Source: Acetobacter lovaniensis (GTDB taxonomy: Bacteria; Pseudomonadota; Alphaproteobacteria; Acetobacterales; Acetobacteraceae). Taken from it: a DNA stretch of 64,000 nt. The stretch is taken from the NCBI RefSeq assembly GCF_014207635.1, contig NZ_JACHIE010000002.1, positions 288,752 through 352,751 of the forward strand, given 5' to 3'. Made by a program: the position numbers and the translations under genes. Positions 9,701 to 17,878 of the stretch are shown here, piece by piece (position 1 is the first letter of the stretch; each line of letters starts with the position of its first letter). The notes beneath the pieces are model-generated. The model had not been told where the DNA came from, made no database searches, and saw nothing but the letters and a program-made list of their open reading frames with translations.

Positions 9701-10967
9701 AGCGCAGGGCGTGTCCGGTCGCTATGACGGATTGACCACCAATCTGGGCAATACGTACACATTCCTGACGCCCTCTCTGGTTTATGGAGCGGAGAGTGTC
9801 GATGTCATGCAGGCCCGCAACGCTGTTACCTTCGCCTCTGTGGGGCATAGCCGTAATGAACGGACGACAGGCGGGGCGCTGGACAGCCTGCCAGCGGATA
9901 ACCCCGTGGCTGATGCTGTTTCGCAGTTAGGTGCGCAGGGTGCGCGCACGGCTTTTAACGCCCTGTCGGGCGAGGTTCATGCTTCGGCCCGTACAGCGCT
10001 TATTCAGGACAGTTTCTTTGTCAGGCAGGCAGCGCTGGACCGGCTGGGTAATGCCGGGTGCGACAGCGCCTCGGCCGATGGCACCATCCGCACGGCGGAC
10101 CTGCGCACCCAGCGTGATGACGGATGCCACGCGGACAGGGCCATGCTGTGGGGCGAAGCCTATGGCAGCCTTGGCCATAACGCGGGCGATGGCAACGCCG
10201 CGACCATGCAACATTCAACCGCGGGTTTTGTCATGGGGGTGGATGCGCCGGTCATGGAAACATGGCGCGTGGGGGGGCTGGTCAGCTATGGCCGCTCCAT
10301 GTTTGATATCGGAACCGGGCGCGCCTCATCTGGGCATAGTAACAATGTCTCGGTTGGCGGCTATGCGGGCACACACTGGGGGCGTCTCAACCTGCGGCTG
10401 GGGGCGACCTATACGTGGGACATGCTCAGCACGAGCCGGACGGTAGCAATTCCGGGGCTGGGTGAGCGTCTGAGCAGCGGCTATCTGGGCGGCACGGCGC
10501 AAGGCTTTGGCGAACTCAGCTACAGGCTGCACGCAGGCAGAAGCATTATCGAACCTTTTGGCAATGTCGCCTATGTCAACCTGCATACCGACAGTTATCA
10601 TGAACATGGCAATGCGGGGGCGGTGAACGGAAAAGCCACGGATACCGGGGTCACGTTCTCCACATTCGGTCTGCGTGTTTCTTCGGCCATACGGGTAGGA
10701 AAGCTGGTGCTGGTGCCCCACGGCATGCTGGCCTACCGCCACGCCTTCGGGCTGACGGTGCCGACCCAGCGCCAGACCTTCGCCAGCATGGGGAGCGCTG
10801 GAATGGACATTGCCGGGGTTGCCCTGTCCACCAATGCCGCAGTGCTGGATACGGGGCTGACTGCGCGCCTGACAGACCGGATTGATGTCGGGCTTTCCTA
10901 TATTGGCCAATATGGCAACCAGTCCGTGGAAAGCGGCGCCAAGGCCCATGTCCGCTTTCAGTTCTGA
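6798..10967 (+). CDS. Type V autotransporter (outer membrane, beta-strand-repeat passenger)
   Basis: A 1389-aa autotransporter if translated from the ATG at 6798. This start gives a basic, extended signal peptide of about 43 residues ending in SPAYA; a TTG at 6729 would add 23 residues and is less likely. The passenger is a Gly/Ser/Thr/Asn-rich beta-helix with autotransporter-associated repeats (NTYTGxTxIxxGTL type, near residues 90, 475 and 765). Residues about 206-490 and 491-768 are a tandem duplication. The last ~275 residues (from RAMLWGEAYGSL) are the beta-barrel, ending in the expected aromatic residue (VRFQF). It probably acts as an adhesin or surface protein. The substrate or partner is unknown. 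Regulation by the divergent LuxR gene is possible. Confidence 0.9.
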   Translation: MEMVAISRNRKNPVASYCGAVKIGFLTTLLCGVAAQAFSPAYAQTAYPNTVTFSPSGSSSLSTIIADTVSGPVSVLMNGTGVQSLSDVNTYTGATTISNGTLALIGSGSIASSAGVHNNATLDISGSTQSSVSIQSLDGTGNIVTGSNTDSHNSDITITNGNSTFGNTFSGYISGSGGLLISGGSETLTGDNVYSGSTGVASGATLTVSDGASLDGTNNIQNDGTIVVDNAYITVPDNTGANWTGVIATGFDSGSTANMTLQNGSIINSTWGTLTTGFGSGSSGTVTVDNSSITESVVVAGEHGSGAISIQNGGSVAANRVILGNQSTGSGRLAVTGAGSQLNIGSDGLYVNADGSGTISIQDGGIISSAGPMSFGDGSTVASGSTGTLTVAQGGTLEVGGTNGIVDNEGASGRYAFNLAGGTLEVDNTDLTTSVNMTLVDGTNSTVNSLNTTTLSGVLSGNGSLTAAGGGSLVLTGANTYTGNTLVTGNLTVSGGGSLNGTNSIMDEAAVVLDNGHVTIPANTGANGTGVVAVGVNNKNGSMTLENGSTIVSPTGTLATGWDASNSGSVTVDNSSIQEGSVVVGEAGNGTITIKNGSTVTADKVVLGNQAGTSSGLLEVTGTGSQLNAGSGGVYVNAGGTGTIYVDEGGTLNSAGPISFGDGSTDTSGSWGVLAVGAGSTIAVGGTNGIVDNEGSAGSYAFYLAGGTLKDTGSDLTSAVNISLLFSSNSTVDTNGLNTTLSGVLSGDGSSLTKAGSGTLLLSGQNTYTGGTDITGGTLLGTTSSFGSGGIVDDAALEVAQETSGILENPLSGNGSFTKSGSGSVGIEGDDSAFTGATSIVGGTLDVGGSLANSAVSVSNGGTLAGTGTVGNTQIIAGGILAPASSGQIGTMTVNGNLGMTAGSTLAIDAAGTPTGAGLSVNGTSYQRMSSDLVNVMGAVTLSGGTVRLNVAGAPTLQYGQAYQIVSSAQGVSGRYDGLTTNLGNTYTFLTPSLVYGAESVDVMQARNAVTFASVGHSRNERTTGGALDSLPADNPVADAVSQLGAQGARTAFNALSGEVHASARTALIQDSFFVRQAALDRLGNAGCDSASADGTIRTADLRTQRDDGCHADRAMLWGEAYGSLGHNAGDGNAATMQHSTAGFVMGVDAPVMETWRVGGLVSYGRSMFDIGTGRASSGHSNNVSVGGYAGTHWGRLNLRLGATYTWDMLSTSRTVAIPGLGERLSSGYLGGTAQGFGELSYRLHAGRSIIEPFGNVAYVNLHTDSYHEHGNAGAVNGKATDTGVTFSTFGLRVSSAIRVGKLVLVPHGMLAYRHAFGLTVPTQRQTFASMGSAGMDIAGVALSTNAAVLDTGLTARLTDRIDVGLSYIGQYGNQSVESGAKAHVRFQF
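7415..9105 (+). repeat. Tandem ~280-residue internal duplication in the autotransporter passenger
   Basis: Two units of about 850 nt (7415-8269 and 8270-9105) encode the same order of motifs: SLxGTN, then TGANxTGV, VDNSSI, VILGNQ or VVLGNQ, GSQLN, SAGPxSFGDGS, and GGTNGIVDNEG. The DNA has diverged enough that the duplication is not very recent. Confidence 0.85.
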
Positions 10968-10980
10968 TCTTATGTGACTA

Positions 10981-11018
10981 CCGTGTGGTCTGCTCGGAAA
11001 GGCTGGCAGACCACACGG
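10981..11018. terminator. Terminator-like hairpin after the autotransporter
   Basis: A perfect 13-bp stem (CCGTGTGGTCTGC / GCAGACCACACGG, 12-nt loop) starts 13 nt after the stop codon. There is no strong T-run, so it is terminator-like rather than canonical. It lies between convergent genes. Confidence 0.6.
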
Positions 11019-11070
11019 CTGATGGGGTCTGGAGGATCAGCCTGAGGCTGCTCCCCTGCCCCTACCGCTC

Positions 11071-11907
11071 TTAAAACTCCTCGTATGTCGCGGGGTCCTG
11101 CCCGAAGGAGCGCCCATCGGGGCGGGCCAGAGTGGCGATGTCCTTCATGTCCTGATCCGTCAGTTCAAAATCGAACACGGACATGTTCTCCACCTGCCGC
11201 TCACGGTGCGATGCCTTGGGAATGGGCACGGAACCAACCTGCACATGCCAGCGCAGCACAATCTGGGCCGGGGTTTTGCCCAGCCGTCTGGCTATGCCTG
11301 CTATCAGCTCATCAGACAGGATTTTGCCACCCCGGCCAATCGGGCTCCAGCCTTCGGTCACAATACCGTGCTTCTGGTGGTAGGCCCGCATATCGTCCTG
11401 TGGAAAGTAGGGCGAAAGCTCGATCTGGTTGATGGTGGGCAGCACGCCTGTTTCGGCATGCAGCCTGTCCAGATGTTCAGCCAGAAAGTTGCATACGGCA
11501 ATGGAGCGCACATAACCGCGCTTTTGCGCCTCGATCAGGGCCTGCCATGCCTCCACATACAGGCCCTGCTTGGGGTTGGGCCAGTGGATGAAATACTGAT
11601 CATAATAATCCAGCCCGGCGCGGTAGAGGGATTCCTCAATACAGGCAAGGGCTTCATCATATTTCTGGTGGCGGCCGGGCAGTTTGGAGGCAATGCTCAA
11701 TTCCTCGCGTGCGCGCCCGCTTTTGCGTATGGCCTCACCCACGGCCCCTTCGTTTTCGTAATTAAATGCACTGTCCAGCGCACGGTAGCCGACATCAAGC
11801 GCACTGAGCATGCTCTGCACGCCTGCCGCACCATTTAATTTGTATGTACCAAAAGCTATAACAGGAAAGCTCCGGCCATCGTTCAGGGTTAGTTCAGGAA
11901 TGCTCAC
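11071..11907 (-). CDS. Aldo/keto reductase
   Basis: A 278-aa NADPH-dependent aldo/keto reductase (TIM barrel, cytoplasmic). The catalytic tetrad is visible: Asp and Tyr in RALDSAFNYENEG, Lys in ASKLPGRH and His in FIHWPNP. The cofactor-binding end includes the usual PIPKAS segment. The start is taken as GTG at 11907, because AAGGAG sits 9 nt before it. An ATG at 11955 would add a poor-looking leader and has no such site. The gene follows the amine dehydrogenase cluster on the same strand after 169 nt. It could reduce aldehydes released by amine oxidation, but this is inference from position. Confidence 0.88.
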   Translation of the reverse strand: MSIPELTLNDGRSFPVIAFGTYKLNGAAGVQSMLSALDVGYRALDSAFNYENEGAVGEAIRKSGRAREELSIASKLPGRHQKYDEALACIEESLYRAGLDYYDQYFIHWPNPKQGLYVEAWQALIEAQKRGYVRSIAVCNFLAEHLDRLHAETGVLPTINQIELSPYFPQDDMRAYHQKHGIVTEGWSPIGRGGKILSDELIAGIARRLGKTPAQIVLRWHVQVGSVPIPKASHRERQVENMSVFDFELTDQDMKDIATLARPDGRSFGQDPATYEEF

Positions 11908-12076
11908 GCCTGCGTTCTCCTTGAGTATGGATGGACCCCGCGCAGTCCCCCGCACGGATTAACTTCAACACGTCTGTGTGCATGAAGGTTCCGCCATCCA
12001 CAAGGCCGGAACAGGCAGGCCGGGTACGCATGGTACGCTGGCACACGGCACAAAGGACCGTGCGCCAGCACTCCTT

Positions 12077-12691
12077 TTACGTGCTGGCGTGGGCTGCTTT
12101 GCGGTTATGGGCGATATAGGCCTGCACCGTGTCAAACCCGCTCTCCCACGCATTAAGCAGGCTTTCAAGATGTTCACGGTTGTTCACCAGCCCGCGTGCG
12201 ATCAGCACCCCCTGCTGATCGAGCAGGAAGGCGGCTGGCAGCTTGTCCACTTCCAGCGCACGGCCCAAGGCAGGGTCGTTTATGAACAGGGCGGGTGGTG
12301 TGGCGGTCTGCTGAGCAAAAAGGGTTTGTGCTGCTGCGTTATCATCCCCCGCCAGAACCAGTTCCAACTGCTCCTTGGCGCAGAAGCTGCGCGCAATGGG
12401 TATGACCTTGCGCGAGATCGGGCAGGTCGCCGACACAAACAGCAGCAGGCGGGGCATGGCCCCACCAGCCAGAGCCATGGCCTGCCCATCCAGCGTTGCA
12501 AAGGAGCCTGCGGGGGCCATATCCCCCGGCTGGGGGCCGCGTGTATTTGTCAGCGCACCCACAGGTGCGATTTCCTGAAAAAGCCTGCGCAGCCTGAGCA
12601 CCATGCGATACGCCACAAAAAACGCGACACACAGCAGCAGGCTCAGCATGGCGTTTGCAAGGACTAGCGTTTGCAGGCTGGCCTGTGTCAT
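12077..12691 (-). CDS. MauD-like thioredoxin-fold membrane protein lacking the second active-site Cys
   Basis: A 204-aa protein with one N-terminal membrane anchor (about residues 8-30) and a periplasmic redoxin domain. It resembles the true MauD of this cluster at 15353-15958, sharing the order GxxAPxxxxxxLDGQ, LLLFVSATCPISRKVxPIAR, LPAAFLLDQQGVLIARGLVNNREHLE. MauD normally has a CPxC motif; here it is CPIS, so only the first cysteine remains. It therefore cannot form a CXXC disulfide and may bind or isomerise rather than oxidise. A GGAAGG ribosome site precedes the ATG. It is the last gene of the amine dehydrogenase cluster before the aldo/keto reductase. Confidence 0.82.
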   Translation of the reverse strand: MTQASLQTLVLANAMLSLLLCVAFFVAYRMVLRLRRLFQEIAPVGALTNTRGPQPGDMAPAGSFATLDGQAMALAGGAMPRLLLFVSATCPISRKVIPIARSFCAKEQLELVLAGDDNAAAQTLFAQQTATPPALFINDPALGRALEVDKLPAAFLLDQQGVLIARGLVNNREHLESLLNAWESGFDTVQAYIAHNRKAAHAST

Positions 12692-12721
12692 GCCTGCGCC
12701 TTCCCCCCCGGTACGGGCATA

Positions 12722-14083
12722 TCAGTAAGACCAGATGGCATCGCAACTGAACCAGAACATGTTGTTGGTGCCGTTATTGGCCAAATTGACGTTTGGATCA
12801 TCCGTGGGAGAAACACGGTTGAACGGACGGGTGCCATTGAGCGACTTGTCCAGCCGCACTTCGGGGCGAAGGGAAAAGCTGCCGCGTGGCAGCTTGAGGA
12901 ACTCCGGCCGGTAGGTCACGCCCACGGTCAGTTCCCCATACGTCGTGCCGGGCGCCTGATCGTAGGAGTAAGGCCGCCCGCGCAGTTCGTTCACGTAGGA
13001 CATGGGGGAGGTATTCGCCCCCACAAGCTGGCCGTTATTGTCACGGAAGATTTCACCACGCGCGTTAAAGGTCAGCGAGGGGGAGAAATCATGGGCAAAA
13101 TAGGTGGTCACGCCATACACGTCATCCTGCAAATAGTCGTCGTGGTAATAGGTGCCATTGAGCGTGATGGAGGTGGTGGTGTTCAGTTTGTACGTAGCCA
13201 GAATATCGCCGACATATTCCATTTTCTGGTTGGCCAGATTGCCAATGGCATACACGCTCTGCTGCGGGCCAAGATAGGCAATGGCCGCCACATCCAGATT
13301 GCCATCGGCCAGGCCGGTAAGCTGCACGCCAAAATACCCTTTGGGGCGTTTGTTGTTTTTGGCACCGCCAAATGTGGTGGAGTTACCCGCATTAACCCCC
13401 ATGACCCAGGCAACCGTGTCGGTCATATGCCATGTGGCCAGCACGCCCACGGTTTCAAACGGCACAATATAATCGGATGAATAGTTGTAGGAATAAAAAG
13501 GACGTTCCAGCGCATCCGTCCCCTCAAAGCCCTGAATACCGTATTGCTGGCCAATCTGCAGGTCTATGCCGCCCTTGCTCAGCCAGGGAAGATGCGCATC
13601 AATATGGGCCTGTGTCGGCGCCCACTGGTATATGCCCGTCAGATTGCCATCGCCCATGCCAATGGTCGGGTTAAAGCGGGCGTCCGAACCGTACAGCACC
13701 TCGAACACAAACCCGATGCCATAACCGCCGCCGATGTCGGTCGTGGGGTGGGAGAGTGTACCCGTAATCTGGTTCAGGGTAGCCGTGTTGGCGCGGTCCA
13801 CGTAGGACTGTGCCCAGTTACGGCCTGTATGTGTCCACGGGTTGCCGTTTACGCCAGCTTCGACCACAAGGTGGCCTTCCAGATCATCAAACCATGTATG
13901 GTTCTTGGAGGTTTTAAGATTAACCTCCTCCTTGTCCGCCTGTGCTTTTTCCGCAGGAGTTTCTTCCAGCACCAGCGGGCGTGCGGAATCACCGGGAATT
14001 ACTTTTTCCTGCGCCAGAGCGGGCAGCGCCGCCAGTTGCATGGTCAGCCACATCCCAACGGGCAAAGGGCGGCGAAGAAACAT
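12722..14083 (-). CDS. Outer membrane beta-barrel protein (OmpL/BBP2-like porin)
   Basis: A 453-aa protein with a signal peptide (cleavage near PALAQ, residue ~25) and alternating aromatic-rich strands typical of an outer membrane barrel. It ends DAIWSY with a C-terminal aromatic residue. Segments such as GGGYGIGFVFEVLYG and GIDLQIGQQYGIQGFEG resemble the beta-barrel porin-2 group (PF07642). It lies inside the amine dehydrogenase cluster, between the cytochrome c and the second MauD-like protein. It probably admits the amine substrate to the periplasm. A GGAG site precedes the ATG. Confidence 0.8.
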   Translation of the reverse strand: MFLRRPLPVGMWLTMQLAALPALAQEKVIPGDSARPLVLEETPAEKAQADKEEVNLKTSKNHTWFDDLEGHLVVEAGVNGNPWTHTGRNWAQSYVDRANTATLNQITGTLSHPTTDIGGGYGIGFVFEVLYGSDARFNPTIGMGDGNLTGIYQWAPTQAHIDAHLPWLSKGGIDLQIGQQYGIQGFEGTDALERPFYSYNYSSDYIVPFETVGVLATWHMTDTVAWVMGVNAGNSTTFGGAKNNKRPKGYFGVQLTGLADGNLDVAAIAYLGPQQSVYAIGNLANQKMEYVGDILATYKLNTTTSITLNGTYYHDDYLQDDVYGVTTYFAHDFSPSLTFNARGEIFRDNNGQLVGANTSPMSYVNELRGRPYSYDQAPGTTYGELTVGVTYRPEFLKLPRGSFSLRPEVRLDKSLNGTRPFNRVSPTDDPNVNLANNGTNNMFWFSCDAIWSY

Positions 14084-14275
14084 TCTTTTTTTGCTCCACA
14101 GATCAGAACCAAATTATTCAGTAAAACCCGGCCGGACAAGAGTAACAGGTCGCACCGGATACAGGCTGGATAAGAAGCAACCCGAAGTCACTTTAAGTTT
14201 TCATGTCATCCACCAGACCTGCCACAACCCGGGCCTGCTCCCTGTTGCCGCACCACCACAGGGAATACGCCGCAC

Positions 14276-14773
14276 TCACCCTTTGCCGGGTGTATGCGCG
14301 CAGGCCGCAAGCGAGCGTTCGAGCACATGCGCACGCAGGCTCATGAAGTCCGGCCCAGAAAGCGGATGCGCACGCCATGTGTGCACCTCCGCTGCCGTGT
14401 AGGGCCTGAAGCTGGGCGGTGTGCTGGCCCCACCCAGTGTGATCAGCACAAAATTCATGACATCCGCCAGGGTCTGGTCATCACGGATCAGGGACATAGA
14501 CACACCTGGCACACGCACCAGATAGGACCGCCCCTCCTCCGTGCAGGCAAAACTGCCGACAGTGTTGCGCAGCATGGGCACAAAGGTCGGGCCGGATATG
14601 CCCTCAATCCCGTGGCACCCACCACAATGCGAAACATACACAGACTGCGTATGGCTCAGGGCCGTTGCACCCGGCACGGCGTCTGGCACCGCATGGGCGC
14701 GCACGGCACCGGCCATAAGGGCCAGCACCGTAACGCAGGCAGGCAGAACACAACGCAACAACGCCATGCGCAT
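14276..14773 (-). CDS. Monohaem cytochrome c of the amine dehydrogenase cluster
   Basis: A 165-aa periplasmic cytochrome with a signal peptide ending near AVRAHA and a single CGGCH haem site. The rest of a class I cytochrome follows, with a candidate Met ligand in the VSMSLI segment. The start is set at the ATG at 14773, two bases after the mauA stop, so it is translated with the operon. It probably accepts electrons from the quinone cofactor of the dehydrogenase, in place of the blue copper amicyanin (MauC) found in many methylamine operons; no copper-protein gene is present here. The proposed role is inference from position. Confidence 0.85.
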   Translation of the reverse strand: MRMALLRCVLPACVTVLALMAGAVRAHAVPDAVPGATALSHTQSVYVSHCGGCHGIEGISGPTFVPMLRNTVGSFACTEEGRSYLVRVPGVSMSLIRDDQTLADVMNFVLITLGGASTPPSFRPYTAAEVHTWRAHPLSGPDFMSLRAHVLERSLAACAHTPGKG

Positions 14774-14775
14774 GC

Positions 14776-15366
14776 TCAGGAAGCTTTCCCGACCACGGCG
14801 GCGGTAGAGCAGTTGTACATTTCCGACGTCCCTGTGCCAAAGCACCAGATGATGTCGTTATTGGCCATGGGGCGGTAGGAGGGCTGGTCCCCGTCCGTGC
14901 CAAGGCAGGTTACTTCGTTACACGAATCCTGACCACAGCAGTCGCGGTAGGCAATCATGTAGGAATTGCCATCCTGCGGGTTGTAGCAGCTCCCGATCCA
15001 CGATGTGGGGGACGGAGCCGTGCCGGGCGGGCAGCTATGAACCCCACCGCCACAGGACGTGCACAGGTTGCCGTCAATGGCGCAATAACGCCAGTAATCG
15101 CATGCATTGGCATCCTTGACCTGCGCCTTGGCGCCAAAAGGGGTCGGAGCCTTGGAGGCAGCCTTGCCCGCAGCAGGCGCTGCTGCCGAAGCCCGGCTGA
15201 CCGGCAGCAGCGGGAACAGCGGCACAGCCGCCGCAAGCCCGCCCAGACGGGCCACCACACCACGGCGGGACGTACGCCCCGCAAAGTGGCGCAGCACGGA
15301 TTCAGTCATACGGTCGAACAGGGAGACATCCTGTTCCGTTTTTTGAGTGTGTTCAGAAGGCAACAT
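14776..15366 (-). CDS. mauA: Quinohaemoprotein-type (TTQ) amine dehydrogenase light subunit
   Basis: Small catalytic subunit (196 aa) carrying the tryptophan tryptophylquinone cofactor. Both cofactor tryptophans are present, in PTSWIGSC and NDIIWCFG. Twelve cysteines allow the six disulfides of the family, beginning with ACDYWRYC. The leader has a twin-arginine motif (RTSRRGVVARLGG), as in known light subunits. The ATG at 15366 is preferred, with AGGAG 9 nt upstream, and overlaps the mauD end by 14 bp. The enzyme deaminates primary amines in the periplasm. Methylamine dehydrogenase (mauA) and aromatic amine dehydrogenase (aauA) share this subunit. The cluster composition looks more like aau, so the symbol mauA is by family only. 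Confidence 0.93.
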   Translation of the reverse strand: MLPSEHTQKTEQDVSLFDRMTESVLRHFAGRTSRRGVVARLGGLAAAVPLFPLLPVSRASAAAPAAGKAASKAPTPFGAKAQVKDANACDYWRYCAIDGNLCTSCGGGVHSCPPGTAPSPTSWIGSCYNPQDGNSYMIAYRDCCGQDSCNEVTCLGTDGDQPSYRPMANNDIIWCFGTGTSEMYNCSTAAVVGKAS

Positions 15367-15958
15367 GCGCATTCGCTCCTGTATCGGCTGACGCTGCGGA
15401 GTGTGTGGGGGCCACGCCATCCAACACCCCTTCAATCTGCCGCCGCGTATTAACTAGGTCTTTGGCCAGTATGGTGCCGCGCTCATCAAGCAGTACCACC
15501 GCTGGCATACGGTTGATTTGAAGAACCAGAGCCAGTTCAACCCCGGTTATAAGTGGAACACCCTGCATTTCTGGCCGGGCCAGTTGCATGGCTTTCAGTT
15601 CGGGCTCGGGGCCATCCCCTACAAACACAAGGTCCAGCCCACGTTCGGCAGCAATCTGGCGCGCAATGGGGGAGACACGCTTGCATACAGGGCACTCCGC
15701 CGCCACAAACAGCAGAAGCTGCCTGCGACCTGCGGGAAGAACATCCCCCACGGTAAAGGGCTGGCCGTCCAGCGTATGCAGGATCAGGCGCGGGACCACC
15801 TGCCCAACGTCCAGTCCGGGCTTGACCTCCTGATTACCCAGCGGTGCCAGCCGCTCGTGCAGCACACCAATCTGGCGGGCCAGTGCAACCAGCACAACGG
15901 CCAGCACAAGCACCAGAACAACCAGAACAGCCTGCCAGAGACACAACAGCATAATCAT
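15353..15958 (-). CDS. mauD: MauD: thioredoxin-fold maturation protein of amine dehydrogenase
   Basis: A 201-aa protein with one N-terminal membrane helix and a periplasmic thioredoxin-like domain. The active site is CPVC (AAECPVCKRV). MauD is needed for correct disulfides in the light subunit. The ATG at 15958 overlaps the mauE stop (ATGA), which decides the start over the longer open frame. It is followed by mauA with a 14-bp overlap. Compared with the second copy at 12077-12691, this one keeps both active-site cysteines. Confidence 0.92.
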   Translation of the reverse strand: MIMLLCLWQAVLVVLVLVLAVVLVALARQIGVLHERLAPLGNQEVKPGLDVGQVVPRLILHTLDGQPFTVGDVLPAGRRQLLLFVAAECPVCKRVSPIARQIAAERGLDLVFVGDGPEPELKAMQLARPEMQGVPLITGVELALVLQINRMPAVVLLDERGTILAKDLVNTRRQIEGVLDGVAPTHSAASADTGANAHVAF

Positions 15959-16545
15959 GCGCCGTGCTCCTGCATGCCGGACCCGGGCACATGCACCGGA
16001 GGCAATACCTGCATGGCCTGCCACAGCAGATACAGGCACACGCCCCCTGCAACACCCTGCCCCCACAGTACGGGAGCAACCCCATCCCCAAAGGCAAGGC
16101 CCAGACAGGGCACAAGAGCCAGCATGGCACAGGCCAGAGTACGCAGGACAACTGCCCAGGAGAGCTTTTGACCAGCCACCCCCGGTGTGCACCCGCACGA
16201 CAGGTCCTTACGGCCGCGCAACACATTCACGCCCATGGCGCAGGCAAACACGACCAGAAGCACCGCAGCAACAATGCTGCCAGCACCTGCCCCAATACCG
16301 GAAAACAGCAGAACAGAGACCCCGATTTCGGCTACAGCCAGTGCCCAGGCCGCACTTTCGTACGACCATGCGGGCAACAGGCGGTAAGCGGCAAGCGTGC
16401 CCAAAAACGTGTCATGCGCCCGCAGTTTGGCAATACCGGCCACCATAAACAGGGCACCAATACCACCAGCACACAAAGCCGCTACCAGCTGCCCTGCCTC
16501 AGCACACCATGCAGGCACCAGAAAGAACGAAGCCTGCAGGCTCAT
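15955..16545 (-). CDS. mauE: MauE: membrane maturation protein of amine dehydrogenase
   Basis: A 196-aa integral membrane protein with about five hydrophobic segments, in the DoxX/MauE group. It includes GIAKLRAHDTFLGTLAAYRLLP and a cysteine pair in LSCGCTPG. MauE works with MauD in export or disulfide formation of the light subunit. Its ATG overlaps the mauB stop and its stop overlaps mauD, so B, E and D are translationally coupled. Confidence 0.9.
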   Translation of the reverse strand: MSLQASFFLVPAWCAEAGQLVAALCAGGIGALFMVAGIAKLRAHDTFLGTLAAYRLLPAWSYESAAWALAVAEIGVSVLLFSGIGAGAGSIVAAVLLVVFACAMGVNVLRGRKDLSCGCTPGVAGQKLSWAVVLRTLACAMLALVPCLGLAFGDGVAPVLWGQGVAGGVCLYLLWQAMQVLPPVHVPGSGMQEHGA

Positions 16546-17738
16546 CCTTCACCCGGCGCAACCGTGAAAATCAGAGACGTACCAAGTCCCTTCATGGTCC
16601 GCAACAGCTTGCCGGTGCGGGCGTCGGAGATGAAGAAGTCGCCACTGTCATCCGTAGTAAACATCAGCGGACTTGCATCCTGCGTGACACCGACCATGGT
16701 GCTGGCCACCTTGAGCGGCATACGGCGAATACGCTTGTGCGTGTCTGTATTGTACACCCAGACTTCCGCCCCCGCATCCTTGTGGGTCCAGAACGTACCA
16801 CGGTGCATGAGAACATACAGTTCATGCGTATCTTTATGCAGGGCGGACATCTGCCACCCACCCGGACGCCAGGTGACCTCAAACGGTGCGGTGGCATCGG
16901 ATGCCGGTTTGAGCCCGGCTCCTTCCTGCAAGGACCATGCAGGCTGCACAACGCTATTGGCGGACAGGATGGTTGGATAAACCTTGCCGCTATAACTGAT
17001 GAAATACGTAGCACCGTCTTTGGCGACACTGGGGCTCTGTTCAAAAATGCCATCTTTGTCAGGTGCAAAGAACGCAGCACTATGGGTCACACTGGCCTTG
17101 CCATCCGCTTCGACGCTGACATTGCTCAGAGTCCCATCACCACACAGGGAGGAAAAACCGGCATTGCCCCACGCATACGCAAGGGCGCAGCCGGGAATTT
17201 CCACCGTATGGGTAACCTTGTGTTCCTTTGTGTCCACCACCTGCACCGCGTTGGCGGGGCTCATCTGGTACACATAAACCCGTGCGCCATCGGCACTGAT
17301 GGCCATGTCGTTCCGCTTGGGGGTCACCAGCGCACGGGAGGGCAGTTTTTCATCCGCAGTCAGCTTGAGTGTCTGGGAATCGTATTCGGCCAGAAGGTCG
17401 TTGCGTGCGCCACGGTTGCCGCGCTCCCATGTGGTTTCACCCACATAAAAATGGCTGGCATCGGGGCTGAGCACCATGTTGGGGTTGTAGGCAGCCTGCA
17501 CCATACCCAGCAGGACACCACGATCGGCGTCCACCACATCAACACGGCCATCCTTGTTATGGGTGTAAACCGCGTCTTCCACCAGAATGGTGTGGGGGCT
17601 GTAAGGTTTTAGGGTGACCACGTCGCTCTGCTCGGTTTGCAGGACGGGTTCGGCGGCCTGAACGGTGGCTGCTGAAAAAAAGGCCGCACTGCCAAGAAGC
17701 AGGCCAAGCCATGATTTGCGGGGGCTAAGAAGGGACAT
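16542..17738 (-). CDS. mauB: Amine dehydrogenase heavy (large) subunit
   Basis: A 398-aa periplasmic protein with a cleavable signal (cut near VQAAEP) and a seven-bladed propeller typical of the heavy subunit of TTQ amine dehydrogenases. Family landmarks include VVDADRGVLLGMV, SPDASHFYVGETTWERGNRG and KDAGAEVWVYNTDTHKRI. It pairs with the mauA product in an alpha2beta2 enzyme. It is the first gene of the B-E-D-A operon, 140 bp after the LysR gene on the same strand. Aromatic and methylamine enzymes cannot be told apart from this subunit by eye. Confidence 0.92.
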   Translation of the reverse strand: MSLLSPRKSWLGLLLGSAAFFSAATVQAAEPVLQTEQSDVVTLKPYSPHTILVEDAVYTHNKDGRVDVVDADRGVLLGMVQAAYNPNMVLSPDASHFYVGETTWERGNRGARNDLLAEYDSQTLKLTADEKLPSRALVTPKRNDMAISADGARVYVYQMSPANAVQVVDTKEHKVTHTVEIPGCALAYAWGNAGFSSLCGDGTLSNVSVEADGKASVTHSAAFFAPDKDGIFEQSPSVAKDGATYFISYSGKVYPTILSANSVVQPAWSLQEGAGLKPASDATAPFEVTWRPGGWQMSALHKDTHELYVLMHRGTFWTHKDAGAEVWVYNTDTHKRIRRMPLKVASTMVGVTQDASPLMFTTDDSGDFFISDARTGKLLRTMKGLGTSLIFTVAPGEG

Positions 17739-17878
17739 GCAGACCTGTTTTTCTCTCGTTTTCCTTCAGGGTTTTCATATCATAGTCGTTACTGTTGCCT
17801 TTTCAACACAAAACTTGCACACACATGTCAACAACCCGACACAACCGGAAACCGCCTGTGGAAATCCGGTGGTTGATT

